Assembly: GCA_044376615.1 (NCBI GenBank)
Contig: JBILKO010000093.1
Coordinates: 1-10,195 of the forward strand
Direction: 5' to 3'
Length of the DNA: 10,195 nt
Origin: CAISGS01 sp044376615
GTDB taxonomy: Bacteria > Pseudomonadota > Alphaproteobacteria > Caulobacterales > Caulobacteraceae
This document shows positions 1-6,418 of this stretch, one piece after another (position 1 is the stretch's first letter; every line of letters begins with the position of its first letter). The notes beneath the pieces are model-generated. The model did not search any database and was not told the origin of the DNA. It saw only the letters and a list, made by a program, of their open reading frames with translations. A program made the translations under genes and the position numbers.

Positions 1-372
1 TATCTGCTTCAAGATATCACGAGAATTAGCGGGACCGATACATATGGTCTGATCGTTGCGGACCATAGGGGCAAGGGCGATGATGACAGCATGCGTCTAA
101 GGCATGAGCGTCTTGTGAGAACCGATAAGCAATACTCCTCAACCTATTCAAATTTTATCGAAAGTCTTTTCTTTGCCCCTTCTCATATGAGCATAGGAAT
201 TCAATTGGTCGATATGGTTGCGGGCGCTATTTGGAGGGCACAATCTCAAAATGATCGCACTTGGTATGATAGACTTAAGCCATCATTTAGGTCTTCACCA
301 ACTGGCGAGATCGACGGCTATGGCATTTCGAGGTTCCCCAAAAAGGGGTGGCAGGGACCAATTTTGGATTAG
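1..372 (+). CDS. DUF3800 family protein, C-terminal part (5' end outside window)
   Basis: The reading frame is open from base 1 to the TAG at 370-372, giving about 123 residues with no start in the window, so this is the C-terminal part of a longer protein. An internal ATG at 91 would cut through conserved sequence and is not taken as the start. The stretch GLIVADHRGKGDDD followed about 45 residues later by GIQLVDMVAGAIWRA matches the acidic motif and the 'iQlaDlvAga' C-terminal motif that I associate with DUF3800. Family function is not established; members are often found with mobile elements and defence genes, and a nuclease-like fold has been suggested. Base composition is clearly lower in GC than the genes after 1640, which fits horizontally acquired DNA. 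The family call is from memory of motifs and is fairly secure. Activity cannot be inferred because the N-terminal acidic residues lie outside the window. Confidence 0.75.
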   Translation, partial: YLLQDITRISGTDTYGLIVADHRGKGDDDSMRLRHERLVRTDKQYSSTYSNFIESLFFAPSHMSIGIQLVDMVAGAIWRAQSQNDRTWYDRLKPSFRSSPTGEIDGYGISRFPKKGWQGPILD

Positions 373-552
373 ACGCCGGGTGAAGCCGTAGCCCCAACGT
401 GCTAAATGACGCACTCCCGGCGGAGGGTTTCTAGCGCATAATATACCGTTTTGTCAATTATAGACGGAGGTTGTTCGAGTGCCTCCAGCTCGCCCAATGT
501 CAGAAATGTCGCAATCTGAGATGAGGTTGCCATCGCAATACCTTGCGCTTCA
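373..552. other. Inverted repeat and spacer between DUF3800 gene and tRNA
   Basis: Just after the DUF3800 stop, CGCCGGG (374-380) and CCCGGCG (416-422) form a perfect 7-bp inverted repeat. Nested inside is GTGC/GCAC (399-402 and 411-414). There is no clean T-run, so a canonical terminator is doubtful, although the position would suit one. The rest of the interval carries the small minus-strand ORF described separately. I see no convincing promoter for the tRNA. Confidence 0.3.
402..533 (-). CDS. possible 43-residue small protein, unknown
   Basis: A minus-strand ORF runs from ATG at 533-531 to TAG at 404-402. An AAGG lies 7 nt upstream of the ATG, a good ribosome-binding position. The peptide starts MATSSQIATFLTLGELEALE and continues through a PPSIID turn to a helical, basic C-terminus (ALETLRRECVI). 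It has no membrane segment or signal peptide. It lies tail to tail with the DUF3800 gene (29-nt gap), and its start is 19 nt from the tRNA-like gene on the other strand. I do not recognise a family. It could be a real small island gene, the remnant of a longer gene whose upstream part was replaced by the tRNA segment, or chance. The good ribosome-binding site and protein-like composition are the only support. Confidence 0.3.
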   Translation of the reverse strand: MATSSQIATFLTLGELEALEQPPSIIDKTVYYALETLRRECVI

Positions 553-628
553 GAGGCTGTCGTTCAGCTGGTAGAGTGCTTGAATGGCATTCAATAGGTC
601 AGCGGTTCGACTCCGCTTAGCTACACCA
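553..628 (+). tRNA. tRNA-Ala(GGC)-like gene, divergent; possibly a pseudo-tRNA
   Basis: The 76 nt fold as a cloverleaf. The acceptor arm is 553-559 with 618-624, followed by discriminator A and an encoded CCA. The D-arm loop carries G18G19, the anticodon loop is ATGGCAT with anticodon GGC at 586-588 and U33 in place, and the T-arm is a perfect 5-bp stem (601-605 with 613-617) with loop TTCGACT. The alanine identity pair G3:U70 (555 and 622) is preserved. Defects are an A2-A71 mismatch, a C27-U43 mismatch, a G7:U66 wobble, and two G:U pairs in the D stem. The 3' half (T-arm and CCA) is close to a normal bacterial tRNA-Ala and the 5' half is worn. A strong terminator follows directly. It could be a working element-borne tRNA, a decaying duplicate, or a recombinant attachment site. 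Confidence 0.7.
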
Positions 629-632
629 TAAG

Positions 633-664
633 ACCCTCGTCGCAAAACGGCGGGGGTATTTTCG
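633..664 (+). terminator. Rho-independent terminator of the tRNA
   Basis: ACCCTCGTCG (633-642) pairs over ten positions, two of them G:U, with CGGCGGGGGT (648-657) around the loop CAAAA. ATTTTC follows at once. It begins 4 nt after the tRNA CCA, as expected for a transcribed tRNA unit. Confidence 0.8.
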
Positions 665-821
665 GTTGGGGGACGAAGGCGAGTGTTGCTTTCAGTCTGC
701 GTTCGCTTATCAAAGTAGCAGCGAAAAATTCAAGATATATTTTTGATTGACGACCATCTATAAGGGAATAGTGTTCATGTTGTTGTATAGTAATTGATTT
801 GGTTTGGAGGTTTAATCGGTA

Positions 822-1442
822 ATGACCGACCTCGTATCTACCGCAATGGTTCCTCTCATGTTGTCGATGGTGGCGGCAGCGATTTCTATTTTGGGGCTTG
901 TAATCAGTAAAGAACTGAAGACCTCAGAGCTTCGCCAAGCGTGGATTGACGCACTACGGGCTGATGCTACTCAGGTGGTCTCTCAGTTTATCGTTTACTC
1001 GGAGGTTCGGTTGTATGGCCTGCACCCCAAAGACGATCGGCCCGCAACCATGTTGGCTGCTTATAAAGTAGCAGAGGCGGCGGTCCGGTTGAGACTCAAT
1101 GGCAAAGAGATCGCATCAAATGAAGCGTTTATTCGCTTGGATGCAATGAACGAGTTAATTCAAACAGGAAACTTTGCACCTGAGATTGTTGCCAATAGTA
1201 GCGCCAATTTTGTTTCCTCAATTCAACCAATTCTGAAATCTGAATGGCAAAGGGTGAAGCGTGGAGAACCTGGCTTTCGTGTCGCTTGGATTGGTTCTCT
1301 TGTGGTTTTAGCGTGGACCGCCGTACTCATATTCGGCTATTATACTTTGCCGATCGTATCCGTAAAAAGTAATGAAACAGTTGGGAGTTGCGCCTCCGGC
1401 TGTCTGAAGCCTGACAGATCCAAAATCGGTGAAGGTAGATAA
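822..1442 (+). CDS. uncharacterised protein with two membrane segments (RQAWIDALR motif)
   Basis: This is a 206-residue protein. The ATG at 822 is preceded by GGAGG at 806-810, 11 nt upstream. Residues about 5-28 form one hydrophobic segment and residues about 152-173 a second. Between them lies a mostly helical soluble region beginning with SELRQAWIDALRAD (35-48) and containing a VRLRLNGKE stretch near 88-96. I recall this SE(L/F)RQ-WI-ALR motif next to an N-terminal membrane helix from unnamed small membrane proteins in many bacteria, but I know no function for them. The architecture (TM, cytoplasmic helical domain, TM) suggests a membrane-anchored cytoplasmic domain. The short polar tail after TM2 has two cysteines (190 and 194). 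Composition is AT-richer than the core genes, with codon use suggesting transfer. The next ORF starts directly after its stop, so the two may be translated together. Real gene: confident. Function: unknown. Confidence 0.75.
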   Translation: MTDLVSTAMVPLMLSMVAAAISILGLVISKELKTSELRQAWIDALRADATQVVSQFIVYSEVRLYGLHPKDDRPATMLAAYKVAEAAVRLRLNGKEIASNEAFIRLDAMNELIQTGNFAPEIVANSSANFVSSIQPILKSEWQRVKRGEPGFRVAWIGSLVVLAWTAVLIFGYYTLPIVSVKSNETVGSCASGCLKPDRSKIGEGR

Positions 1443-1634
1443 GTGGCAGATAAGTCGAATTCATTAGATCGCGCGTCGGAACGGGAGCTAACGGCTGGTA
1501 CCAAGTCGAGTGCAGACCAACACCGACAAGGACACCTGACCCAGGCAAAAATCCCCAATGCCGAAACGCGTGCGGCGATGGAGGAGGCGCGGGCCAAGAT
1601 GGCGGCTTGGCAGCGGGAGCGGGACGAGGCCTAG
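1443..1634 (+). CDS. small chimeric ORF ending in a RelB/DinJ-like antitoxin tail
   Basis: This 63-residue ORF begins with GTG immediately after the TAA of the two-TM gene, with GAAGG about 6 nt upstream, so coupled translation is possible. Its first 30 or so residues are polar and unrecognised. From about residue 36 it reads IPNAETRAAMEEARAK and then AAWQRERDEA. The 'IPNAET-AA-EEAR' string is typical of the region just after the ribbon-helix-helix domain in RelB/DinJ-type antitoxins. The DNA-binding part that should precede it is absent here and in the other two plus-strand frames just upstream, and no toxin gene follows (lysA ends 14 nt away on the other strand). GC content rises sharply in the antitoxin-like half. 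I read it as the stub of a chromosomal antitoxin gene fused to island sequence by the insertion event. Whether it is expressed is unknown. Confidence 0.45.
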   Translation: MADKSNSLDRASERELTAGTKSSADQHRQGHLTQAKIPNAETRAAMEEARAKMAAWQRERDEA

Positions 1635-1648
1635 ACCGCCACTACCCC

Positions 1649-2923
1649 CTACAACCACCCCGCCAAAGGCTCCGCCGCCAACATGTCGTCCAGGCTCGGT
1701 CTCGGGCGGATGACCGCAAAGGCGTCGTCCTTGACCAGGACCTCGGGCGTGAGGGGGCGGGAATTGTATTGGCTGGACATGGCGGCACCGTAAGCCCCGG
1801 CCGACAGAAACGCGACCAGGTCGCCTGCGGCCATAGGCGGCAAGAGGCGGTCGCGGGTAAAGGTGTCGCCGGTTTCGCAGACCGGGCCGACCACGTCATA
1901 GGCGCTAAGGGGCGCGCCCTTCGCGGGCGCTTTAAGCGGGCGGATATCGTGATAGGCGTCATACATGGCCGGGCGGATCAGGTCATTCATGCCGGCATCC
2001 AGGACCAGAAATTTGCGCCCCTCTGGCCTTTGATGGACATGGATGACCTCGGCGACCAGGACGCCGGCATTGGCGGCGATCAGGCGGCCAGGCTCAAAGG
2101 CTAGCTGCACGTCCAGGCCCTGCACCACCTCGGCCACCATCTGGGCAAAGGCTTTTGGCTCGGGCGGGCTTGGCTGGTTGAAATAGGGCACGCCCAGGCC
2201 GCCGCCGAGATCCAGTCGCTCAACGCTATGGCCTTGGTGGCGCAAATGCTCGACCAGGCCGCGCATCTTGATAAAGGCCTCGTGCATGGGCGCCAGATCG
2301 GTGATCTGGCTGCCAATATGACAGGCAATGCCAATGGGCTTCAGGGCCGGGTTTTGGCTCGCCTTAGCATAAAGCCGCTCAGCCTCCGCAAACGAGACGC
2401 CGAATTTGTTTTCCGACTTACCGGTAGAGATCTTGGCATGGCCACCGGCGCTGACATCGGGATTGACCCGGATGGCAATGGCTGGCCGCGCGCCCTTGGC
2501 CGCCGCGATCTGGGCCAGAAGGTCCAGTTCAGGCTCGGACTCGACATTGATTTCGCTGACCTGGGCGTCAACGGCAAAGGCCAGTTCCTTGGCCGTCTTG
2601 CCGACGCCGGAAAACACGATGCGGCTGGCGGGTATGCCCGCGGCCAGGGCGCGGCGGATCTCGCCCTCCGACACCGTATCGGCGCCCGCCCCGGCCAGGC
2701 CAAGCGTGCGCAGGACCGAGACATTGGAATTGGCCTTGACAGCATAGGCAATCAGGGGCTCGCCCTGACCCAGCCCCGCCAGGGCATCGCGAAACACGGC
2801 AAAATGGCGCTCAAGCGTGGCCGAGGAATAGACATAGACCGGTGTGCCAACAGACTTTGCTATGGTCGACAGGGCCACGCCCTCGCACCACAGCTCGCCA
2901 TCCCGATAATCGAAATGGTTCAT
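1649..2923 (-). CDS. lysA: diaminopimelate decarboxylase
   Basis: This 424-residue cytoplasmic PLP enzyme converts meso-diaminopimelate to L-lysine and CO2, the last step of lysine synthesis. It is a full-length fold-type III decarboxylase. The PLP lysine is K63 in YAVKANSN, followed by HIGSQ at 202-206, the phosphate-binding GGGLG at 240-244, EPGR at 277-280, the active-site cysteine C349 in CETGD, and GAYG at 377-380 just before YNSRP (386-390). Length and motif order are as usual for LysA. The ATG at 2923 starts 2 nt after the lptM stop. I see no obvious Shine-Dalgarno, so translation is probably coupled to lptM. It is the last gene of argH-lptM-lysA. Nothing looks broken. The opposite-strand ORF over its 5' half is a high-GC shadow. 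Confidence 0.97.
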   Translation of the reverse strand: MNHFDYRDGELWCEGVALSTIAKSVGTPVYVYSSATLERHFAVFRDALAGLGQGEPLIAYAVKANSNVSVLRTLGLAGAGADTVSEGEIRRALAAGIPASRIVFSGVGKTAKELAFAVDAQVSEINVESEPELDLLAQIAAAKGARPAIAIRVNPDVSAGGHAKISTGKSENKFGVSFAEAERLYAKASQNPALKPIGIACHIGSQITDLAPMHEAFIKMRGLVEHLRHQGHSVERLDLGGGLGVPYFNQPSPPEPKAFAQMVAEVVQGLDVQLAFEPGRLIAANAGVLVAEVIHVHQRPEGRKFLVLDAGMNDLIRPAMYDAYHDIRPLKAPAKGAPLSAYDVVGPVCETGDTFTRDRLLPPMAAGDLVAFLSAGAYGAAMSSQYNSRPLTPEVLVKDDAFAVIRPRPSLDDMLAAEPLAGWL

Positions 2924-2925
2924 GC

Positions 2926-3174
2926 TCAGGTTTGCGGTGAAGGCGCGGGGGCGGCCTGGATTTCCTGCGGTGTCACCGGGTTGGGCGTCACCACCTTGGC
3001 GGCCTTAGCTTTTTCGGCGGCCTCAGCCTCAGCCTGTTTGCGCGCTTCAAATTCAGCCTTTTCCTTGGCCCCGAACAGGGGGGCGGGCTGGTCCAGATTG
3101 CCCTGTTTGCCACAGGCGCTAAGGCCCAACGTTAGGCCCAAAAGGCCGATCAGGATCAGGGGGGGCTTGGTCAT
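2926..3174 (-). CDS. lptM: small lipoprotein, LptM (YifL)-like
   Basis: This 82-residue secreted lipoprotein has a short signal peptide after MTKPP, then the lipobox LSAC with C21 as the lipidated residue, followed by GKQGNLDQPAPLFG. That resembles the CG-kG-L--P start of LptM/YifL proteins, which in E. coli assist assembly of the LptD-LptE lipopolysaccharide translocon. The remainder is an Ala/Glu/Lys-rich, probably coiled helical stretch and a Pro-rich tail. ATG 3174 is chosen because AAGGA sits 9 nt upstream and the ATG overlaps the argH TGA as ATGA (3171-3174). An upstream start at 3192 would spoil both features and lengthen the signal peptide. A lipoprotein of this kind between argH and lysA is a recurrent arrangement as I remember it. 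The lipoprotein call is firm; the LptM function is inferred by similarity. Confidence 0.85.
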   Translation of the reverse strand: MTKPPLILIGLLGLTLGLSACGKQGNLDQPAPLFGAKEKAEFEARKQAEAEAAEKAKAAKVVTPNPVTPQEIQAAPAPSPQT

Positions 3175-4613
3175 GCCAATAGGTCCTTCCAACGCTGGAT
3201 CTGGGCCCGGACCTGATCCGGGGCTGTGCCACCATAACTGCGACGACTGGCGACCGAAGCCTTGGGCGTCAAGACCTCATAGACCGCCGCCGTGATCCGC
3301 GCATCCAAAGTTTGCAATTCGGCCAGCGGTAGGTCTGATAGGTCAAGGCCCAGGGCCTCGGCCCGCTTGACCGCCGCCCCGGTAACATGGTGCGCATCGC
3401 GAAACGGCATGTCGAGCACTCGCACCAGCCAATCGGCCAGGTCGGTGGCGGTCGAATAGCCAGAGCCCGCCGCCTTGGCCATGCTGTCCTTAACCGGCTG
3501 CATATCGGAAACCATGCCGGTCATGGCCGATAGGGCCAGGTCCAGGCTGTCAAAGGCCAGGAAGCACGGCTCCTTGTCTTCTTGCATGTCCTTGGAATAG
3601 GTCAGCGGCAGGCCCTTCATGACCACGGTCAGGCCGGTTAGGGCGCCCAGGATCCGCCCGACCTTGGCCCGGACCAGCTCGGCCGCGTCGGGATTGCGCT
3701 TTTGCGGCATGATCGACGAGCCGGTGGTAAAGGCATCGCTGAGGGTGACAAAATTGAATTGGGGCGTGACCCAGAGCACAATCTCCTCGGCCAGGCGCGA
3801 CAGGTGCACGGCGCATATACTGGCCGCCGACAGGGCCTCGAGCGCGAAATCACGGGCCGCGACGCTATCGAGCGAATTGGCCGTTGGCCGGTCAAAGCCG
3901 AGCGCCTTGGCCGTCTGGTGCCGATCAATCGGAAACGGCGATCCGGCCAGGGCCGCCGCGCCCAGCGGGCACTCATTCATTCGGGCGCGGGCATCGCGAA
4001 ACCGGGCCGCATCACGGGCAAACATTTCGACATAGGCCATCAGGTGGTGGCCAAAAGTGGTTGGCTGGGCTGGCTGCAAATGCGTAAAGCCGGGCATGAG
4101 CGTATCGGCATGCGGCTCGGCCTTGGCGATCAGGGCCCTTTGCAGGGCCTGGATCTGGGCCTGCGTCCGGTCGCACGCCTCGCGCACCCAGAGCCGAAAA
4201 TCCAGCGCCACCTGGTCATTGCGTGACCTGGCCGTATGCAGTCGCCCGGCGGCGGGGCCAATCAGTTCGCGCAGCCGCGCCTCAACATTCATGTGAATGT
4301 CTTCGTATTCGTCCCGGAAGGGGAAGGTGCCGGCGGCCATTTCGGCCTCGATCTGCGACAAACCGCCTTGGATGGCGGTCTCATCGGCCCTTGAAATCAC
4401 CCCGGTTGCGGCCAACATCGCTGCATGGGCACGGGACCCGGCCAGGTCCTGATGGGCCAGGCGCTTGTCAAAACCGATGGAGACATTGATGGCCTGCATC
4501 AGGTCGGCAGGCTTGGCCGAAAACCGTCCGCCCCACATGGTCTGGCCAGCGCCGCTTTCGGAGGCTATGGGGGTGCCCTTAGGGTTCGAAGCGGCCGAGG
4601 GATTTTTCGTCAT
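3171..4613 (-). CDS. argH: argininosuccinate lyase
   Basis: This cytoplasmic enzyme splits argininosuccinate into arginine and fumarate, the final step of arginine synthesis, acting as a homotetramer of the fumarase/aspartase superfamily. From ATG 4613 it has 480 residues, somewhat longer than the usual 460 or so because of a Ser/Gly-rich N-terminal extension before MWGGRF. Visible motifs are HTARSRNDQ (near 126-134), FTHLQPAQPT with the conserved histidine near 178, and the signature GSSIMPQKRNPD (about 298-309) holding the catalytic serine loop. A TTG at 4628 is an alternative start that would overlap the tlpA start by 15 nt. I prefer the ATG, but neither has an ideal ribosome-binding site. 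It is the first gene of argH-lptM-lysA. Its 5' end abuts the divergent tlpA start, so its promoter must lie inside tlpA coding DNA. Confidence 0.97.
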   Translation of the reverse strand: MTKNPSAASNPKGTPIASESGAGQTMWGGRFSAKPADLMQAINVSIGFDKRLAHQDLAGSRAHAAMLAATGVISRADETAIQGGLSQIEAEMAAGTFPFRDEYEDIHMNVEARLRELIGPAAGRLHTARSRNDQVALDFRLWVREACDRTQAQIQALQRALIAKAEPHADTLMPGFTHLQPAQPTTFGHHLMAYVEMFARDAARFRDARARMNECPLGAAALAGSPFPIDRHQTAKALGFDRPTANSLDSVAARDFALEALSAASICAVHLSRLAEEIVLWVTPQFNFVTLSDAFTTGSSIMPQKRNPDAAELVRAKVGRILGALTGLTVVMKGLPLTYSKDMQEDKEPCFLAFDSLDLALSAMTGMVSDMQPVKDSMAKAAGSGYSTATDLADWLVRVLDMPFRDAHHVTGAAVKRAEALGLDLSDLPLAELQTLDARITAAVYEVLTPKASVASRRSYGGTAPDQVRAQIQRWKDLLA

Positions 4614-5249
4614 ATGAATAGTGTCCAAACTCCGCCCGACGGCGGCCAGACCCCGCCTCGGCGCAGTCTGATCTCGATGGCGATCGGCGTCTTTGTGCTG
4701 ATCGGTATTGTCGGTATCCTATATGTCATTCTTAGCGCTTCGATCAAACCCAAGGCGCCAACCGATTTGAATGAATTCAAGTCGGGCACCCTGGCCAAGC
4801 TTACCGTCTGGCCAGAGCCCAAGCCTGCGCCCACCACCAGCTTTATGGATGGCAATGGCAAGCCGGTTACATTGGCTGATTTTAAGGGCGAGGTGGTGGT
4901 CTTGAACCTGTGGGCGACCTGGTGCGGGCCTTGCAAGGAAGAAATGCCGACCCTGGCCAAGCTTCAGGCCGCCTATGCCGCCCAGCCGGTCAAGGTGGTG
5001 GCGGTCAGTGTCGACAGTGTCGATTATGACGATCTCGCCCGCGCCGATATTGCCAAGACCCCGCCCCTGGTCCTTTACCGCGACGCCAAATATGCCGTGG
5101 CCTTTGGTCTGAACCCTCGCCCAGCAGGCCTGCCGACCACCGTGCTGATCGATCGTCAGGGCCGCGAGCGCGCCCGGCTCGAGGGCAGCGCCGACTGGTC
5201 GAGCAAACAGGCCCGTGGCCTGGTCGAAGCCCTGATCGCGGATCACTAG
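4614..5249 (+). CDS. tlpA: TlpA-family membrane-anchored thioredoxin-like protein
   Basis: This 211-residue protein has an N-terminal membrane anchor (about 19-43) and a periplasmic thioredoxin fold. The redox motif is WCGPC at 103-107 within LNLWATWCGPCKEE. The cis-proline is P174 in AGLPTTVLID. TlpA-type proteins keep periplasmic cysteines reduced, classically for copper delivery to cytochrome oxidase. Substrate specificity here is an inference from the family. ATG 4614 is preferred: it starts a short polar N-terminus before the membrane helix. An upstream in-frame start at 4425 would run through argH antisense. A GAGGG lies about 12 nt upstream, which is rather far. The gene is divergent from argH with no intergenic base between the two ATG codons. 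Linkage of tlpA to argH-lysA is one I recall from other alphaproteobacteria. A GNAT gene follows after 2 nt and is probably co-transcribed. Confidence 0.9.
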   Translation: MNSVQTPPDGGQTPPRRSLISMAIGVFVLIGIVGILYVILSASIKPKAPTDLNEFKSGTLAKLTVWPEPKPAPTTSFMDGNGKPVTLADFKGEVVVLNLWATWCGPCKEEMPTLAKLQAAYAAQPVKVVAVSVDSVDYDDLARADIAKTPPLVLYRDAKYAVAFGLNPRPAGLPTTVLIDRQGRERARLEGSADWSSKQARGLVEALIADH

Positions 5250-5251
5250 GC

Positions 5252-6004
5252 TTGGATAAGACCTCTCGGGTGACGGATGTTCGTGTCCTAGAAGGCATTG
5301 CGGCCCGCGCCTGGCCTGCGGCGCGGCACCAGGCGCTGGGCGGCTGGGACCTCTATGCGACCGACGGCTATTCGATGCGGATCAATGCCTGTTGGCCCTT
5401 GGGCGATCCGGGGCAGCCAACAGACGCCGCGATTGATGCGGCTGAGGCCCATTATGCGGGCCAAGGCCTGCTTCCCATCTTCAAGCTGACCGAGGGTGCG
5501 ACCCTGCCCGCCGATCTGGAAAGCCACCTGGCTCGGCGCGGCTATGCGGGAGGCAAGGAGACCCTGGTCATGACCGGGCCGATGGGGCAGAACGTGCAAG
5601 AACCGTTGGTCAGCGTATCCAATCAGATCGATCCCGCCTTTGCCGAGGTCATGGCCGCTACCGCGCCCAGCCCCGAAGACGGTGCCGAGCGTTTGGCCGC
5701 GCTCGCGCGGGTCGCACAGCCGCGCCTGTTTGCCCGTCTAGACCGAGGTGATCAGGCCGCTGCGATTGGGGCTTGTGCGGTGGAGGGGGACTGGGCAGGC
5801 ATATTTGGCATGCGCACCCATCCTGACCATCGCCGCCAGGGCCTAGCCAGCCAGATCCTGCAAGCCCTTCTGGCCAAGTCGGCGGCGCATGGCGCAAACG
5901 CAGCCTATTTGCAGGTCGAGGCTAAGAATACGGGGGCCATAGCGCTCTATGGGGCCTTTGGCTTTAAGACCGCCTATCGCTATTTTTATTGGGAAAAGTC
6001 TTAG
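5252..6004 (+). CDS. GNAT-family N-acetyltransferase
   Basis: This 250-residue protein carries a C-terminal GNAT domain from about residue 125. The acetyl-CoA binding motif A is GIFGMRTHPDHRRQGLAS (183-200), and the closing motif is NTGAIALYGAFGFKTAYRY (226-244), the usual GNAT 'N--A-aLY-k-GF' signature. The first 120 residues look like a degenerate second GNAT-like half (AWPA, GYSMRINACWP, HYAGQGLLPIFKLT), an arrangement seen in several two-domain GNATs. The substrate cannot be told from sequence; small amines, peptides or protein N-termini are all possible. The TTG at 5252 lies 2 nt after the tlpA stop with no visible Shine-Dalgarno. GTG 5270 is an alternative start. Either way, translation is probably coupled to tlpA. 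The TAG at 6002-6004 overlaps the stop codon of the convergent gene. Confidence 0.85.
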   Translation: MDKTSRVTDVRVLEGIAARAWPAARHQALGGWDLYATDGYSMRINACWPLGDPGQPTDAAIDAAEAHYAGQGLLPIFKLTEGATLPADLESHLARRGYAGGKETLVMTGPMGQNVQEPLVSVSNQIDPAFAEVMAATAPSPEDGAERLAALARVAQPRLFARLDRGDQAAAIGACAVEGDWAGIFGMRTHPDHRRQGLASQILQALLAKSAAHGANAAYLQVEAKNTGAIALYGAFGFKTAYRYFYWEKS

Positions 6005-6408
6005 CGGGCCAGGTCGCGGACCAGGCCTGGCAGGAAAAACAGCGGCCAGACCACGAGGGCCAGATTGGGCAAGAACCAGCTCGGGTCAAATTCGCCAAGC
6101 AGGGTCCAATAACTGACCGCCATGCCGCCCGCGACCATGGTAAAGGCCAGCGATAAGAGGGCGAGCGGCCGCCAAATCGGATTGCCGCGCCGCGCCGCCC
6201 GAACCGCCGCCAAGCCTAGAATCGAAAAGGCCAGGTCCACTGGCAGGAAGGACCAGTTCCAGGCCACGACCTCTCTTTGGTCGTAATGGGCATACATCCA
6301 GTCGCTGGGGATGTGGACCACGCCAATCAGAGACAGGCCCGACAGGGTCCAATAGGCCAAGAAGGCGATATCGGTGATGCTCAAGGCGAGGGCTAGGCGC
6401 TTATCCAT
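6001..6408 (-). CDS. YvaD-like (DUF5360) four-helix membrane protein
   Basis: This 135-residue integral membrane protein has four hydrophobic segments at roughly 7-30, 50-68, 80-104 and 112-131. Conserved-looking strings are TDIAFLAYW near the N-terminus and YDQREVVAWNWSFLPVDLAFSILG around 42-65, which match what I remember of the B. subtilis YvaD/DUF5360 family. Its function is unknown. The start at 6408 is supported by AGGA 8 nt upstream, overlapping the end of the preceding eamA gene (10-nt gap), so the two form an operon. Its TAA (6003-6001) shares bases with the TAG of the GNAT gene on the other strand, leaving no room for a terminator between the convergent units. Confidence 0.75.
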   Translation of the reverse strand: MDKRLALALSITDIAFLAYWTLSGLSLIGVVHIPSDWMYAHYDQREVVAWNWSFLPVDLAFSILGLAAVRAARRGNPIWRPLALLSLAFTMVAGGMAVSYWTLLGEFDPSWFLPNLALVVWPLFFLPGLVRDLAR

Positions 6409-6418
6409 GGCATCGGTC

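Noticed and set aside
743..764. Possible promoter (TTGACG and TATAAG) before the two-TM gene
   Set aside because: The two boxes are only 6 nt apart, so they cannot form one sigma70 promoter; no better pair was found.
1340..1597. Minus-strand frames across the end of the two-TM gene
   Set aside because: They overlap both plus-strand ORFs, lack ribosome-binding sites and have no family-like motifs.
2228..3295. 355-codon plus-strand open frame opposite lysA and lptM
   Set aside because: It runs antisense through strongly conserved lysA motifs and lptM. The translation is rich in Gly/Arg/Ala with no motif, typical of a high-GC shadow frame.
3702..4226. 174-codon plus-strand frame opposite argH
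   Set aside because: Antisense to conserved argH sequence with no protein signature; composition explained by the argH codons.
4719..5246. 175-codon minus-strand frame opposite tlpA
   Set aside because: Antisense to the thioredoxin gene with its WCGPC motif; no recognisable domain.
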